In this document: positions 8,512 to 17,404 of the stretch, piece after piece | Numbering within the stretch: position 1 is the stretch's first letter | Layout of the letters: the number at the start of each line of letters is the position of its first letter | Assembly (NCBI RefSeq): GCF_003605405.2 | Contig: NZ_QYTW02000024.1 | Location: 1-64,000 of the forward strand | Source of the DNA: Siminovitchia terrae | Lineage (GTDB): Bacteria > Bacillota > Bacilli > Bacillales > Bacillaceae_C | Direction: 5' to 3' | DNA length: 64,000 bases | Notes under the pieces: generated by a model | Told to the model about the DNA's origin: nothing | Seen by the model: the letters and a program-made list of their open reading frames with translations, nothing else | Database searches by the model: none | Position numbers and translations under genes: made by a program

Positions 8512-8535
8512 AACTTAACATCTAAAAAAATAAGC

Positions 8536-8636
8536 GATGAGGGTTATGGGTAACACTATAACAAGAGCAGCTTCTGGAGAGACCGTGAAATGCACGGCGC
8601 CGAAGGATTCACAATCTCAGGCAAAAGGACAGAAGA
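8536..8636 (+). ncRNA. Singlet glycine riboswitch
   Basis: The conserved glycine aptamer core is complete: GGAGAGACC, then CCGTG/CACGG stem, GCGCCGAAGG, CTCAGGCAAAAGGACAG. The closing P1 helix is CTTCTG/CAGAAG. A small GTTAT/ATAAC hairpin just 5' of it matches the remnant (ghost) aptamer described for singlet glycine riboswitches. There is a single aptamer, not the tandem form. It precedes a terminator and then the ACT/UPF0210 genes, so glycine should switch transcription of these genes. Confidence 0.92.
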
Positions 8637-8675
8637 GTAACTTACGAACGTTTTTTGTATGTTATTCTACTATCT

Positions 8676-8705
8676 TTGAGATTGGAGCAGCTCCAATCTT
8701 TTTTT
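8676..8705 (+). terminator. Riboswitch expression-platform terminator
   Basis: GATTGGAG/CTCCAATC stem, 3-nt loop and T7, 34 nt before the ACT gene. It fits a design in which ligand binding decides between read-through and termination. Confidence 0.85.
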
Positions 8706-8738
8706 GTTTTCTAAAAACATTTTTGAGGTGACTTGCAA

Positions 8739-9014
8739 ATGGAGAAGAGACGTGCAGTAGTAAGCGTAGTGGGAAAAGATCAGGTTGGCATTATTGCAAG
8801 TGTGACGAAAATACTCGCCGAAAATCAGGTGAACGTCCTTGATATAAGCCAGACGATTTTGCAGGACTTTTTTACAATGATGATGGTTGTCGATGTATCT
8901 GAGATAGAAAACCTGCACTCCCTGCAGAAACAATTTGATGAGCTTGGAGACAAGATTGGACAGAAGATCAATATTCAACAGGAAGAAATATTTCAATCCA
9001 TGCACCGGATTTAA
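8739..9014 (+). CDS. ACT domain protein (UPF0237)
   Basis: 91 residues forming a single ACT domain: VVSVVGKDQVGIIASVTKILAE is the family's ligand-binding start. ACT domains bind amino acids and regulate partner enzymes. ATG 8739 is preferred because GAGGTG lies 8 nt upstream; TTG 8733 is too close. It is 15 nt upstream of the UPF0210 gene, the usual arrangement of this pair in Firmicutes. With the glycine riboswitch upstream, glycine is the best guess for its ligand, but that is inference. Confidence 0.85.
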   Translation: MEKRRAVVSVVGKDQVGIIASVTKILAENQVNVLDISQTILQDFFTMMMVVDVSEIENLHSLQKQFDELGDKIGQKINIQQEEIFQSMHRI

Positions 9015-9029
9015 GAAGGAGGTTTGAAC

Positions 9030-10391
9030 ATGAATATAGCCCTGACTGAAATGATGGAAACGATCAGAATGGTTCAGATGGAAAATCTGGATATACGTAC
9101 AGTCACAATGGGTATCAGTTTGTTAGACTGTGCAGATTCTGATTTTGAAAAAATGAATAAACAGGTCTATGACAAGATCACAGGCTATGCCGGCCGCTTA
9201 AAAAGCGTTGCCGAAGAAGTGGAAAAAGAATATGGGATTCCGATTGTCAACAAACGCATTTCCGTAACACCCATTGCGGAAATTTTAGGCAATGCCACAA
9301 AAGATCAGGCTATTGAGCTGGCCAAAACGCTTGATAAAGCAGCCAAGACACTCGGCGTTGATTTTATTGGTGGATATTCGGCTCTTGTACATAAGGGAAT
9401 CACTAAAGGAGACCAAACGCTGCTTGATGCGCTTCCGGAGGCACTGAGCGTGACTGAGCGGGTCTGTTCATCGGTTTCTGTTGCTACAACAAGGACGGGC
9501 ATCAATATGGATGCTGTCGGTTTGATGGGGAAAATCATTAAAGAAGCAGCTGATAGGACAAAAGATCAAAACGGACTGGCCTGCGCGAAGCTTGTTGTAT
9601 TTAGCAACCCGGTTGAGGATAATCCTTTTATGGCGGGTGCCTTCCATGGGACTGGCGAAGGTGAGGTTGTCTTAAATGTCGGGGTCAGCGGCCCCGGCGT
9701 TGTTCTGAATGCTTTAAGGCGTCATCCTGATGCAGATCTTGGCCAAGTGGCGGATGTCATAAAGAAAACCGTCTTTAAGATAACACGTGCCGGTGAATTA
9801 ATCGGACGGGTCGTGGCAGACCGTTTAGATGTACCTTTCGGAATCATGGATTTATCACTTGCACCGACAAATGCATTAAATGACAGTGTGGCGGAAATCC
9901 TTGAAGAAATCGGACTGGAGCGAGTTGGGACCCACGGAACGATTGCAGCGCTTGCCTTAATGAATGATGCAGTAAAAAAAGGAGGCGCTATGGCGAGTTC
10001 TTATGTTGGCGGGTTGAGCGGGGCTTTCATCCCTGTCAGCGAAGATGAAGGGATGATCCGTGGAATCATGGATGATGCACTAACCTTATCCAAGCTTGAA
10101 GCCATGACGTGCGTCTGCTCTGTTGGGTTAGATATGATTGCATTATCCGGCGATGCTTCTCCGGAAACCTTAGCGGCCATTATAGCTGACGAAGCGGCTA
10201 TTGGCATGATCAACAAAAAGACGACAGCTGTTCGTGTTATCCCTGTTCCGGGTAAAAAAGAGGGGGACATGGTAGAATTCGGCGGACTGCTCGGACGTGC
10301 ACCCGTATTGGGAGTCAATGCCTTCAGTTCGGAAAAATTCATCCGCCGCGGCGGACGTATTCCTGCACCATTGCAGTCATTGATTAATTAA
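9030..10391 (+). CDS. UPF0210 / DUF711 (PFL-like) protein
   Basis: 453 residues of the UPF0210 family (DUF711), which shares its fold with glycyl-radical pyruvate formate-lyases but lacks a known reaction. Landmarks seen are [13 protein letters not shown]-type segment near residue 120, [19 protein letters not shown] near 215 and [24 protein letters not shown] 9030 is chosen because AAGGAGG is 7 nt upstream; TTG 9024 is too near. The stop codon TAA is completed by the first bases of a four-hairpin repeat (copy 3). It forms a glycine-riboswitch operon with the ACT gene. Confidence 0.88.
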   Translation: MNIALTEMMETIRMVQMENLDIRTVTMGISLLDCADSDFEKMNKQVYDKITGYAGRLKSVAEEVEKEYGIPIVNKRISVTPIAEILGNATKDQAIELAKTLDKAAKTLGVDFIGGYSALVHKGITKGDQTLLDALPEALSVTERVCSSVSVATTRTGINMDAVGLMGKIIKEAADRTKDQNGLACAKLVVFSNPVEDNPFMAGAFHGTGEGEVVLNVGVSGPGVVLNALRRHPDADLGQVADVIKKTVFKITRAGELIGRVVADRLDVPFGIMDLSLAPTNALNDSVAEILEEIGLERVGTHGTIAALALMNDAVKKGGAMASSYVGGLSGAFIPVSEDEGMIRGIMDDALTLSKLEAMTCVCSVGLDMIALSGDASPETLAAIIADEAAIGMINKKTTAVRVIPVPGKKEGDMVEFGGLLGRAPVLGVNAFSSEKFIRRGGRIPAPLQSLIN

Positions 10392-10515
10392 CTTCATTCA
10401 GTAGAAGTCTCCCACTTTAAGTAGTGAGATGAATGCATATTGGTATTCCATTCAGTGGGGGTTCAAACCCCGGCTGAATAAAATCTGGGCGCAAATACGC
10501 CAAGGCGCATTTGAT
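10390..10515 (+). repeat. Four-hairpin repeat, copy 3 (internal deletion)
   Basis: H1, H2 and H4 are present, but the sequence jumps from CTGAATAAA directly to ATCTGGGCG. About 66 bp, the left part of H3, is missing. ATAAA flanks the lost segment on both sides in full copies, so deletion between 5-bp direct repeats explains it. The repeat starts inside the stop codon of the UPF0210 gene. Confidence 0.9.
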
Positions 10516-10554
10516 AGTGGAAACCAAATTTTTACAAATTATGTGAAATAGCCC

Positions 10555-10598
10555 CATCGGGACTGTTGGTTAGAACCGGCAGTTCCGATGTTTTTTTT
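10555..10598 (+). terminator. Terminator of the ACT-UPF0210 operon
   Basis: CATCGGGACTG / CAGTTCCGATG stem (one G-T pair) and T8. It ends the riboswitch operon before the symporter's own promoter. Confidence 0.9.
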
Positions 10599-10650
10599 AT
10601 GCAATTAGCCAAAATATACACCGTGTTTTTTAAATTTTTAAAAAATTATA

Positions 10651-10694
10651 TTGAGATTCGCGAAGGTTGAATGTATAATTAGTAAACGCTTACA
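10651..10694 (+). promoter_or_regulatory. SigA promoter with overlapping cre site for the symporter
   Basis: TTGAGA (10651-10656), 17-bp spacer, TATAAT (10674-10679). Immediately downstream TAGTAAACGCTTACA (10680-10694) matches the CcpA cre consensus WTGNAANCGNWNNCW except at one position. A cre at the start site would block transcription in the presence of preferred sugars. Confidence 0.7.
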
Positions 10695-10731
10695 TTATTT
10701 TGAAATAACAAAATCCAAGGAGGGGGAAGGA

Positions 10732-12183
10732 ATGGCACTATTTGTTGAACGGCTTAATGATGTGTTATGGAGTTCTCCGATTATTTATTTGTCACTAGGA
10801 ATAGGGGTTCTTTTTTCAATCATGACTCGGTTTTTGCAACTTCGGCTGATTAAAGATATGGTGAGTCAGCTCTTCTCAGGAAAAAGTTCAGACGCAGGAA
10901 TTTCATCTTTTCAGGCAATGTCTGTCGCACTTTCCGGTCGAGTCGGCACCGGTAATATTGCCGGTACCGCGACTGCAATTGCCTTTGGCGGCCCCGGAGC
11001 TATTTTTTGGATGTGGGCAATTGCTTTCCTTGGTGCAAGCACAGCATATGTTGAATCTACGTTGGCGCAAATCTACAAAGTGAAGCAGGATGGTCAATAC
11101 CGCGGTGGGCCAGCCTATTATATTGAAAAAGGGATGGGGAAAAAGTGGTACGCGGTTATTTTTGCAGTGGCTTCCGCAATTGCCATGTCGTTACTTATGC
11201 CAGGTGTCCAAGCAAACTCTATTGCGATGGGACTTGATAATGCATTTGGTTTAAGTACACTCATTACAGGTATCATTATCGTATTATTATTGGGATTTAT
11301 TATTTTTGGCGGTATTAAACGAATTGCAAAAGCTGCACAATTAATTGTTCCTTTCATGGCAGTCGGTTATGTCCTCGTTTCCTTAATTGTCATTGCTTTT
11401 AACATAACGGAATTACCGGCAATTCTTGCATTGATTTTTAGAAGTGCTTTCGGTTTTGATGCAGCCTTCGGCGGAATTATCGGGATGGCGATTTCATGGG
11501 GGGTAAAGCGAGGGATTTATTCGAACGAGGCAGGTCAAGGATCAGGAGCACATGCTGCGGGGGCAGCGGAAGTGTCTCACCCGGCAAAGCAAGGACTTGT
11601 TCAAGCTTTTTCCGTCTATATTGACACACTTGTTGTCTGTTCCGCGACTGCTTTCATGGTTATTATTACAGGGATGTATAATACTGTTCGGCCGGATAAT
11701 ACATTCATTGTTAAGCGATTGGGTGATGTTGAGCCGGGTCCTATTTATACACAAGCTGCAGTAGAAACAGTTCTGCCCGGATTTGGTGCAGGCTTTGTTG
11801 CTATCGCTCTCTTCTTCTTTGCATTTACAACGATCATGGCCTATTACTATATTGCTGAAACGAATATAGCTTATCTCACCAGGGGAAGAGACGGAAGGCT
11901 AGCTATGTTTGTTGTTAAGATTGTTCTATTAGCTGCCTCTTTTTATGGAAGTGTAAAAACAGCGAAAGTTGCGTGGGATCTCGGAGATATTGGTCTTGGA
12001 ATAATGGTTTGGTTAAACTTAATAGCCATCTTGATTCTCTACAAACCGGCTATACTCGCTTTAAAAGACTATGAACAGCAGCGTAAAGAAGGAAAGGATC
12101 CTGTTTTTGATCCGGAAAAAATCGGAATTAAAAATGCGGACTTTTGGGAAAGCGAAGATTTTGATAAACGTGATGTAAGCTAA
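10732..12183 (+). CDS. Alanine/glycine:cation symporter (AgcS family)
   Basis: 484 residues, about 11 membrane helices. The AGCS-family landmarks are GRVGTGNIAGTATAIAFGGPGA (split by the first helices), GGPAYYIEKG and GVKRGIYSNEAGQGSGAHAAG. It imports alanine or glycine with Na+ or H+. ATG 10732 follows AAGGAGGGGG; the longer frame from 10651 overlaps the promoter and is rejected. The gene lies directly after the glycine-riboswitch operon, which supports glycine as a substrate. It has a separate promoter with a cre site, so it appears to be under carbon control and not under riboswitch control. Confidence 0.9.
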   Translation: MALFVERLNDVLWSSPIIYLSLGIGVLFSIMTRFLQLRLIKDMVSQLFSGKSSDAGISSFQAMSVALSGRVGTGNIAGTATAIAFGGPGAIFWMWAIAFLGASTAYVESTLAQIYKVKQDGQYRGGPAYYIEKGMGKKWYAVIFAVASAIAMSLLMPGVQANSIAMGLDNAFGLSTLITGIIIVLLLGFIIFGGIKRIAKAAQLIVPFMAVGYVLVSLIVIAFNITELPAILALIFRSAFGFDAAFGGIIGMAISWGVKRGIYSNEAGQGSGAHAAGAAEVSHPAKQGLVQAFSVYIDTLVVCSATAFMVIITGMYNTVRPDNTFIVKRLGDVEPGPIYTQAAVETVLPGFGAGFVAIALFFFAFTTIMAYYYIAETNIAYLTRGRDGRLAMFVVKIVLLAASFYGSVKTAKVAWDLGDIGLGIMVWLNLIAILILYKPAILALKDYEQQRKEGKDPVFDPEKIGIKNADFWESEDFDKRDVS

Positions 12184-12222
12184 TTTGTAAAACATGGGGT
12201 ATTCTTCAGGGCAGGATCATTT

Positions 12223-12253
12223 AAAAAGGCTCCCGGGTTACCAGTCCGGGAGC
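12223..12253 (-). terminator. Terminator of the superoxide dismutase gene
   Basis: GCTCCCGG/CCGGGAGC stem with a 9-nt loop, followed by CTTTTT on the minus strand. On the plus strand it may also stop symporter transcripts. Confidence 0.75.
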
Positions 12254-12285
12254 TAAATGGCATACGAATGACTTCAACTATTAAC

Positions 12286-12900
12286 TTACTTCAACGCTTC
12301 CAAATACAATTCATTCACTTTATCCCAATTCACAGTGTTCCACCAATTCGTGACGAATTCCGGTCGTCTGTTCTGATACTTTAAATAATAAGCATGCTCC
12401 CAGACATCAATGACAAGCAGCGGTTTTTTCCCGGCCATTAATGGAGTGTCCTGATTTGCTGTACTTATGATTTCTAACTCATTCCCATTAAGTACTAGCC
12501 AGCCGTATCCACTGCCAAACCGGGAAATGGCGGCTTTGGACAGCTTATCTTTAAAGTCATCAAAGGTTTTAAAGTAAAAGTCGATGGCTTTGGCTATATC
12601 TCCCTTTGGTTCATCACCTCCTTTAGGACTCATCACTTCCCAAAATAGGCTATGACAATAATGCCCTCCGCCGTTATTTCTTACACCTGTCTGCACTTCT
12701 TCAGGCAAAGAGTTTAAATTGCTGAGCAAGTATTCAACAGGTTTACTTTTTAAATCATCGTACCCGGCTAATACATTATTTAAATTATTGACGTATGTAG
12801 CATGATGTTTATCATGGTGAATCTCCAATGTTCGTGCGTCAATATATGGCTCTAGTTCATCATAATCATAGCTTAGCGCGGGTAAAACAAATGAAGACAT
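12286..12900 (-). CDS. sodA: Fe/Mn superoxide dismutase
   Basis: 204 residues, dismutes superoxide to peroxide and oxygen. The metal ligands are seen in [19 protein letters not shown] and [12 protein letters not shown]. The middle motif reads HYCHS where Bacillus MnSOD usually has HANHS, a visible difference near the metal site. ATG 12900 is chosen for its AAGGAGA ribosome site; the longer frame to 12927 is rejected. No signal peptide is present, so it is cytosolic. Overlapping palindromes upstream suggest metal-linked control. Confidence 0.92.
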   Translation of the reverse strand: MSSFVLPALSYDYDELEPYIDARTLEIHHDKHHATYVNNLNNVLAGYDDLKSKPVEYLLSNLNSLPEEVQTGVRNNGGGHYCHSLFWEVMSPKGGDEPKGDIAKAIDFYFKTFDDFKDKLSKAAISRFGSGYGWLVLNGNELEIISTANQDTPLMAGKKPLLVIDVWEHAYYLKYQNRRPEFVTNWWNTVNWDKVNELYLEALK

Positions 12901-12929
12901 TCCGATATCTCCTTCCTTTTTTCTCAATT

Positions 12930-12957
12930 AAGTTTACTTTGGTAAAAAAAGTTTACC
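12930..12957 (-). promoter_or_regulatory. Overlapping palindromes upstream of sodA
   Basis: GTTTACTTTGGTAAA (12932-12946) and GGTAAAAAAAGTTTACC (12941-12957) share their centre. On the minus strand the first reads TTTACCAAAGTAAACTT, which resembles MntR boxes, although no database comparison was made. They are 32-57 bp before the start codon, where a promoter would lie. Confidence 0.4.
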
Positions 12958-13103
12958 TAATGCAAAATCTACAATATCTATATTCAAAAGTCAATTGGCT
13001 TGTGAAAAAATAGGAATTTAGTATGACATTGATTCGGGATAAGCTATTTAAAGAGTGAACCTCTTGACTTCAATCGCACTTCCGCATGAAGGGAGTCGTA
13101 TTT

Positions 13104-13293
13104 AACTTCATTCAGCAGAAGTCTCCCACTACTGTAAGTGGTGAGATGAATGCCTATTGGTATTCCATTCAGTGGGGGTTCAAACCCCGCTGAATAAAGT
13201 AAAAGCCTCCGGCGGATGCCACAGACTTTCAGAGGAATTTATCGAGCAGAGCTCGATAAAATCTGGGCGCAAATACACCAAGGCGCATTTGAT
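13104..13293 (+). repeat. Four-hairpin repeat, copy 4
   Basis: Full copy after TATTT, starting AACTTC and ending CATTTGAT. It has small deletions (one C lost in AAACCCC, one A lost before TTTATCGAG) that break any reading frame shared with other copies. It lies between sodA and psiE; the remaining 12958-13103 and 13294-13440 hold nothing else recognised. Confidence 0.9.
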
Positions 13294-13458
13294 AAGGTTA
13301 AAAAATGGCAATCTGAATCCTGAGTTCAAGCGGTGTGTATAGAGCCCCAATAAGCAATTCCAAGTAGCCTTAATTTGTCATACAATCGAGCATTTTCTAA
13401 ATAAATCTCAAAGGAGGAATCGTTTAAAATAAAAGTAGAAAAGTCAGAGGAGGCGTAA

Positions 13459-13896
13459 ATGAATAAACTAAAGAGTTTAACTTTGGAACAGTTGATCCCG
13501 AAAGTGCTACAGGCCGTACTTAATATTTCACTCATTTTCTTGGCAATCATTTTATCCGTGCTACTTGTTCAAGAGCTGTTCATTTTCGGCCAAATTCTGC
13601 TGCAAAAAGAAAACAATGATTATAAGCTTTTCCTGGCGAATATCCTTCTTTTCTTTTTATACTTTGAGTTCATCACCATGATTGTAAAATATTTTAAAGA
13701 GGACTATCATTTTCCCCTGAGATACTTTCTTTACATCGGCATCACAGCGATGATCAGATTGATCATCGTCGATCACGATCATCCCATCAATACTTTGCTT
13801 TATTCGCTAGTCATTCTTATCCTAATCATCGGCTATTTCATTATGAATATTACCCCTCGTGAAAGACCTGATAGCAGGAGGTTTTTTAAAAATTAA
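13459..13896 (+). CDS. psiE: PsiE family membrane protein
   Basis: 145 residues with four membrane helices and the family segments FLYFEFITMIVKYF and LRYFLYIGITAMIRLIIVDH. PsiE (phosphate-starvation-inducible E) proteins have no established biochemical role. ATG follows AGAGGAGG. It is a single gene; a long bidirectional terminator lies about 130 nt downstream. Confidence 0.85.
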   Translation: MNKLKSLTLEQLIPKVLQAVLNISLIFLAIILSVLLVQELFIFGQILLQKENNDYKLFLANILLFFLYFEFITMIVKYFKEDYHFPLRYFLYIGITAMIRLIIVDHDHPINTLLYSLVILILIIGYFIMNITPRERPDSRRFFKN

Positions 13897-14028
13897 ATTT
13901 TTGAAAAATGGCATTGTCATTCGTAAATTTTTAAATGACTATTAATTTGGGGTCATTATTATAAATATCGATTTATGGATTTTTTTGATTTATGACGATT
14001 ATCATTGGTGTTGATAATGAATAGATAT

Positions 14029-14084
14029 AAAAACACGGGTTAATTGATTAGGCGAGTCCTAATCAATTAACCCGTGTTTTTTTC
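14029..14084. terminator. Bidirectional terminator psiE / SinI-like gene
   Basis: A 21-bp perfect stem (AACACGGG... / ...CCCGTGTT) with a 5-nt loop. It is followed by T7 on plus and T5 on minus. The stop codon of the minus-strand SinI-like gene is inside one arm. Confidence 0.9.
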
Positions 14085-14195
14085 TGTTCTTATCTGTTCT
14101 TTTAATAAAAACTCCCTGATTTCTTCCAATGTCAATCCCATATGCTTAGCTAGTGTAATCAACTCCACCCATTCTGGATCTAATGCCACTTTCAA
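14067..14195 (-). CDS. SinI-like anti-repressor peptide (orphan)
   Basis: 42-residue peptide missed by length filters. The core LDPEWVELITLAKHMGLT then LEEIREFLL is the helical-hairpin SinI domain, which in B. subtilis binds SinR and relieves repression of biofilm genes. The start is TTG at 14195, with GGAGGGGG 7 nt upstream; a GTG two codons later is less well placed. No sinR-like gene is adjacent, so its partner must be elsewhere or it acts on another SinR-type regulator. It is transcribed alone and ends in the strong hairpin that overlaps its stop. Confidence 0.8.
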   Translation of the reverse strand: MKVALDPEWVELITLAKHMGLTLEEIREFLLKEQIRTEKNTG

Positions 14196-14304
14196 AATAA
14201 GGCCCCCTCCTTATGTATCTGTAGCAATTAAAAACATTTTATCGTACATAGGTTAAAATGAAGTTAAAAAAATAAAGTATTGGGAAAATTTATTTGTTTT
14301 TTTA

Positions 14305-14348
14305 AAAAATAAAAGACTGTCTAGGGCCTAAACAGGAGATAGACAGCC
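14305..14348 (-). terminator. Terminator of the response regulator gene
   Basis: GGCTGTCTA / TAGACAGTC stem on the minus strand with a 16-nt loop, followed by TTTTATTTTTT. It is 57 nt after the regulator's stop codon. Confidence 0.75.
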
Positions 14349-14404
14349 TTAAGACAGAGAAATCGATACTTTTTGTTGGGAAAATTTAAGGTGAAATGCT
14401 TAAT

Positions 14405-15091
14405 TTAGTGATTTCCTATAGAGAGTTTGTAACCGAAACCTCTCTCTGTCTGAATGTATTTTGGCTTTTTAGGGTTATCCTCAATCTTTTTTCTCAGGGT
14501 GCTTAAATGAACCTGGACTGTTTTCAGGTCTGCATTTGAATCCATTCCCCATATACGATCATAAAGCTGTTCTGCGCTGAATACTTGGTTTGGGTTTTGG
14601 GCCAAATAGAAGAGGAGCATCTTTTCTTTAGTAAATAGGTCGACTTTCAGGTTGTTTTTATGAACAGTCTTATTCATAAGGTTGATCGTCAAATCTCCCA
14701 GCTTTAAAATTTCGGAAGCTGCCAAGCCGGTTCTTCTAATGTTCGCTTTAACCCTAGCAATCAATTCAACAGGGTCGAATGGTTTAATGATAAAGTCGTC
14801 GCAACCGATCTCAAAACCCTCAAGCACGATGTTTTTTGACTTTTCACCAGTAATAAATATGAGGATGCCATCGGACTTTTCTCTGAACTTCCGAGCAACA
14901 TCAAAGCCATTTTTGTCCGGGAGGTGAATATCAAGCAGGAGAATGTCAGGTGCCATTTCATCAATTAAACGCATCCCCTCAGATGCGCTTGCTGATGAAA
15001 GGACGATAAATCCTTCCTTCTCGAGATAAATACGGAGAATAGTGATAATGGAGTGCTCGTCTTCAACAATTAATATTTTAATTGTATTCAT
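14405..15091 (-). CDS. OmpR-family response regulator
   Basis: 228 residues. The receiver domain (1-120) has the acidic pair in VEDEH, phospho-acceptor Asp54 (LLLDIHLPDKNG), Thr in FITGE and Lys in IIKPFDP. The C-terminal winged helix (about 135-226) has the OmpR/PhoB pattern (VQVHLSTLRKKIE, GFGYKL). It is divergent from the histidine kinase that starts 252 bp away, and the two are very probably partners. Targets are unknown. Confidence 0.9.
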   Translation of the reverse strand: MNTIKILIVEDEHSIITILRIYLEKEGFIVLSSASASEGMRLIDEMAPDILLLDIHLPDKNGFDVARKFREKSDGILIFITGEKSKNIVLEGFEIGCDDFIIKPFDPVELIARVKANIRRTGLAASEILKLGDLTINLMNKTVHKNNLKVDLFTKEKMLLFYLAQNPNQVFSAEQLYDRIWGMDSNADLKTVQVHLSTLRKKIEDNPKKPKYIQTERGFGYKLSIGNH

Positions 15092-15343
15092 GGCAATCCC
15101 CTTCCTATTTCAGCTACGAGATAACCCTTCTCTGTGGGATAAAGGCATTAAAGAGTTTTTGGGGAAGGATACAAATCCATAATCCTCTTATTACGAAAAA
15201 TAATTAAATTAGTGTTTAATTATTATATCAATTTAGTTCCCTCTATTCATAACTTTACAAATATTGTCGAACGATTTCTGAAAAAAGTAGGGATTAATCA
15301 AGTAAAATTGGGACTAAAGTTTGGATGTGATAGGGTGTTCGTG

Positions 15344-17404
15344 ATGAAAATAAAACAAACAATCCTTTTTTGTGCTATAACTTTTCTTCTAGCAGCCTGT
15401 TCAGCGAAAGAGGAGAGAGATGATACACAGCAAGGGCTATATATCATGAACCACTTTTCGAAGATCGATACAGAAAATTTGAATGGGGATTGGGAATTCT
15501 ACTGGCATGAGCTGCTTTCCCCTGATGATTTTAAAAGAGGGGATCAACCGTCTCCCCATTTGATGAAGGTCCCTAATCCATGGAGCAGCTATGAGCTGGA
15601 TGGAGAGCGGCTGCCCCAACAGGGATATGCGACTTACCGCCTGCAAATGGAATTTCCACAAAGTGAAGTAGGAACAGCCAAGGCCCTTTATATACCAGAA
15701 GTTTCATCGGCTTATAAACTTTGGATTGACGGTGAACCTAAGGCTGTAAATGGAAAGGTTGGGAAAAGCACAGGTTTAATGAATCCACAAAACATCCCCA
15801 GAACGATTCAATTTCAGGTTTACGATCAGAAAATTGAACTCGTGATGCAAGTATCCAACTTTTATCAATGGAAAGCGGGGATCGTTGACTCTATTTTAAT
15901 CGGAGAGCCCGAGGTCATTGCCCAATATCGGGAAAAGAAACTTCTTTTTCGGTCGATGATTGTGATGTGCTTGGTGGTGATGGGGCTGTATCATGTAGCT
16001 TTATTTGGTTTGCGCAGAAGTGAACTGCCGCTGATTTTTTTCGGGCTGGTCTGTTTGTTCGTGTCGATAAGAGCGGTACGTTTGGACGGTATTCTTGCCT
16101 TTTATACGCTGCCATTTTTAAGCTGGGATTGGGGTAAGAAGCTTGAGTATCTGGGAGCATCCCTCGGTATCCTATTTTTTGTCTTGTATACATATACGCA
16201 GTTCCCTAAAGACATGAGTTGGAAGATAAGAAATATTATTGTTGCTACGCTGGCGTCTTATGGTCTTTTTGTTATCTTGACGCCGGCCATTGTTTTTACA
16301 AATACAATGAAGCTTCTTCAACTACTCATCGTGGTTATATTGATCTATTTAATCTATGTCGATATGAGAGCGCTTATAAAAAAACGAGAGAGCTCCTTGT
16401 TGAATGCTATAGCCAATCTATTATTCTTTCTGGCGATTATGAATGATGTCTTGTTCTATAATCATTTGATCAAAACGACTGAGTTGGCATCTGTCGGGCT
16501 GTTTTTCTTTTTATTCACACAATCTATTATTATTTCACGGCACTATTCAAAATCCTTTAAGCACACGGAAAAGCTGTCGCGTGATTTGGCGAAGCTGAAT
16601 GCATCACTGGAACAGCAAGTGCATGAACGGACGATTGAGCTCCGGCAAATGAACAGGGATCTTCAAACGGCCAATCAAAAATTAAACGAGGCCCATCAAT
16701 CAAGAAGCAAATGGATACGGAATATTTACCATGAGATTGCAACACCGCTGACAACTATACGGGCTTATACGAAAGGAATATTGGATGGCGTTATTAACTC
16801 CGATAGGAAGTTCATCCAGCTTGTTCACGAACAAAGCTTGTACCTTTCTCGAATGCTGAATGATTTGCATGACATGACGGAAATAGAGAATAGAGAGATT
16901 GCATTTAACAGGAAGAAAGTCAACGTACGTGAGTATTTGAGAAAAATTTATGACAAATACAAGATAGATATAGAAAAACAGGGGATTTTATTTCTCTATG
17001 AAGAATCGATTTCCGAGGATGATGATCTTTTTGTGTTGATAGATAAACACAGGATTGAACAAGTAATTGTCAATTTCCTGAAAAATGCTCAAAAGTTTAT
17101 TGAGCATGACGGAGTTATCAAATTAGCAGTGACAAAGGACGAAAGCCAACAGCTCGTTATCAAAGTTAAGGACAATGGAGCAGGTATAAATGAAAACGAA
17201 ATCAATCTCGTATTCGAACGCTTCTTTCGAAGCAGGCGTCATGATGATGTGGAGAACGGCTCTGGACTAGGCTTGGCGATCGCAAAGGAAATTATTGATT
17301 ATCATGGGGGAACGATAGGTGCTACAAGCAAAGAAGGTGAGGGAAGCTGCTTTTACTTTAAGCTTCCAATTGTCTCCACTGTTTCAAAGACACACGGAAA
17401 ATAA
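15344..17404 (+). CDS. 7TMR-DISM sensor histidine kinase
   Basis: 686 residues when started at ATG 15344, the first codon giving a signal sequence; the frame is open 132 nt further upstream without a good ribosome site. Layout: signal sequence with lipobox LLAAC (C19), extracellular jelly-roll-like sensor domain (about 45-195, NGDWEFYWHELL...NPW), seven membrane helices (about 200-400), coiled coil, HisKA with His463 (YHEIATPL), and HATPase_c (NFLKNAQKF, DNGAGI, GSGLGLAI). 7TM-DISM receptors sense extracellular carbohydrate-like ligands in known cases; here the ligand is unknown. The divergent OmpR-type regulator is the likely partner. Confidence 0.88.
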   Translation: MKIKQTILFCAITFLLAACSAKEERDDTQQGLYIMNHFSKIDTENLNGDWEFYWHELLSPDDFKRGDQPSPHLMKVPNPWSSYELDGERLPQQGYATYRLQMEFPQSEVGTAKALYIPEVSSAYKLWIDGEPKAVNGKVGKSTGLMNPQNIPRTIQFQVYDQKIELVMQVSNFYQWKAGIVDSILIGEPEVIAQYREKKLLFRSMIVMCLVVMGLYHVALFGLRRSELPLIFFGLVCLFVSIRAVRLDGILAFYTLPFLSWDWGKKLEYLGASLGILFFVLYTYTQFPKDMSWKIRNIIVATLASYGLFVILTPAIVFTNTMKLLQLLIVVILIYLIYVDMRALIKKRESSLLNAIANLLFFLAIMNDVLFYNHLIKTTELASVGLFFFLFTQSIIISRHYSKSFKHTEKLSRDLAKLNASLEQQVHERTIELRQMNRDLQTANQKLNEAHQSRSKWIRNIYHEIATPLTTIRAYTKGILDGVINSDRKFIQLVHEQSLYLSRMLNDLHDMTEIENREIAFNRKKVNVREYLRKIYDKYKIDIEKQGILFLYEESISEDDDLFVLIDKHRIEQVIVNFLKNAQKFIEHDGVIKLAVTKDESQQLVIKVKDNGAGINENEINLVFERFFRSRRHDDVENGSGLGLAIAKEIIDYHGGTIGATSKEGEGSCFYFKLPIVSTVSKTHGK

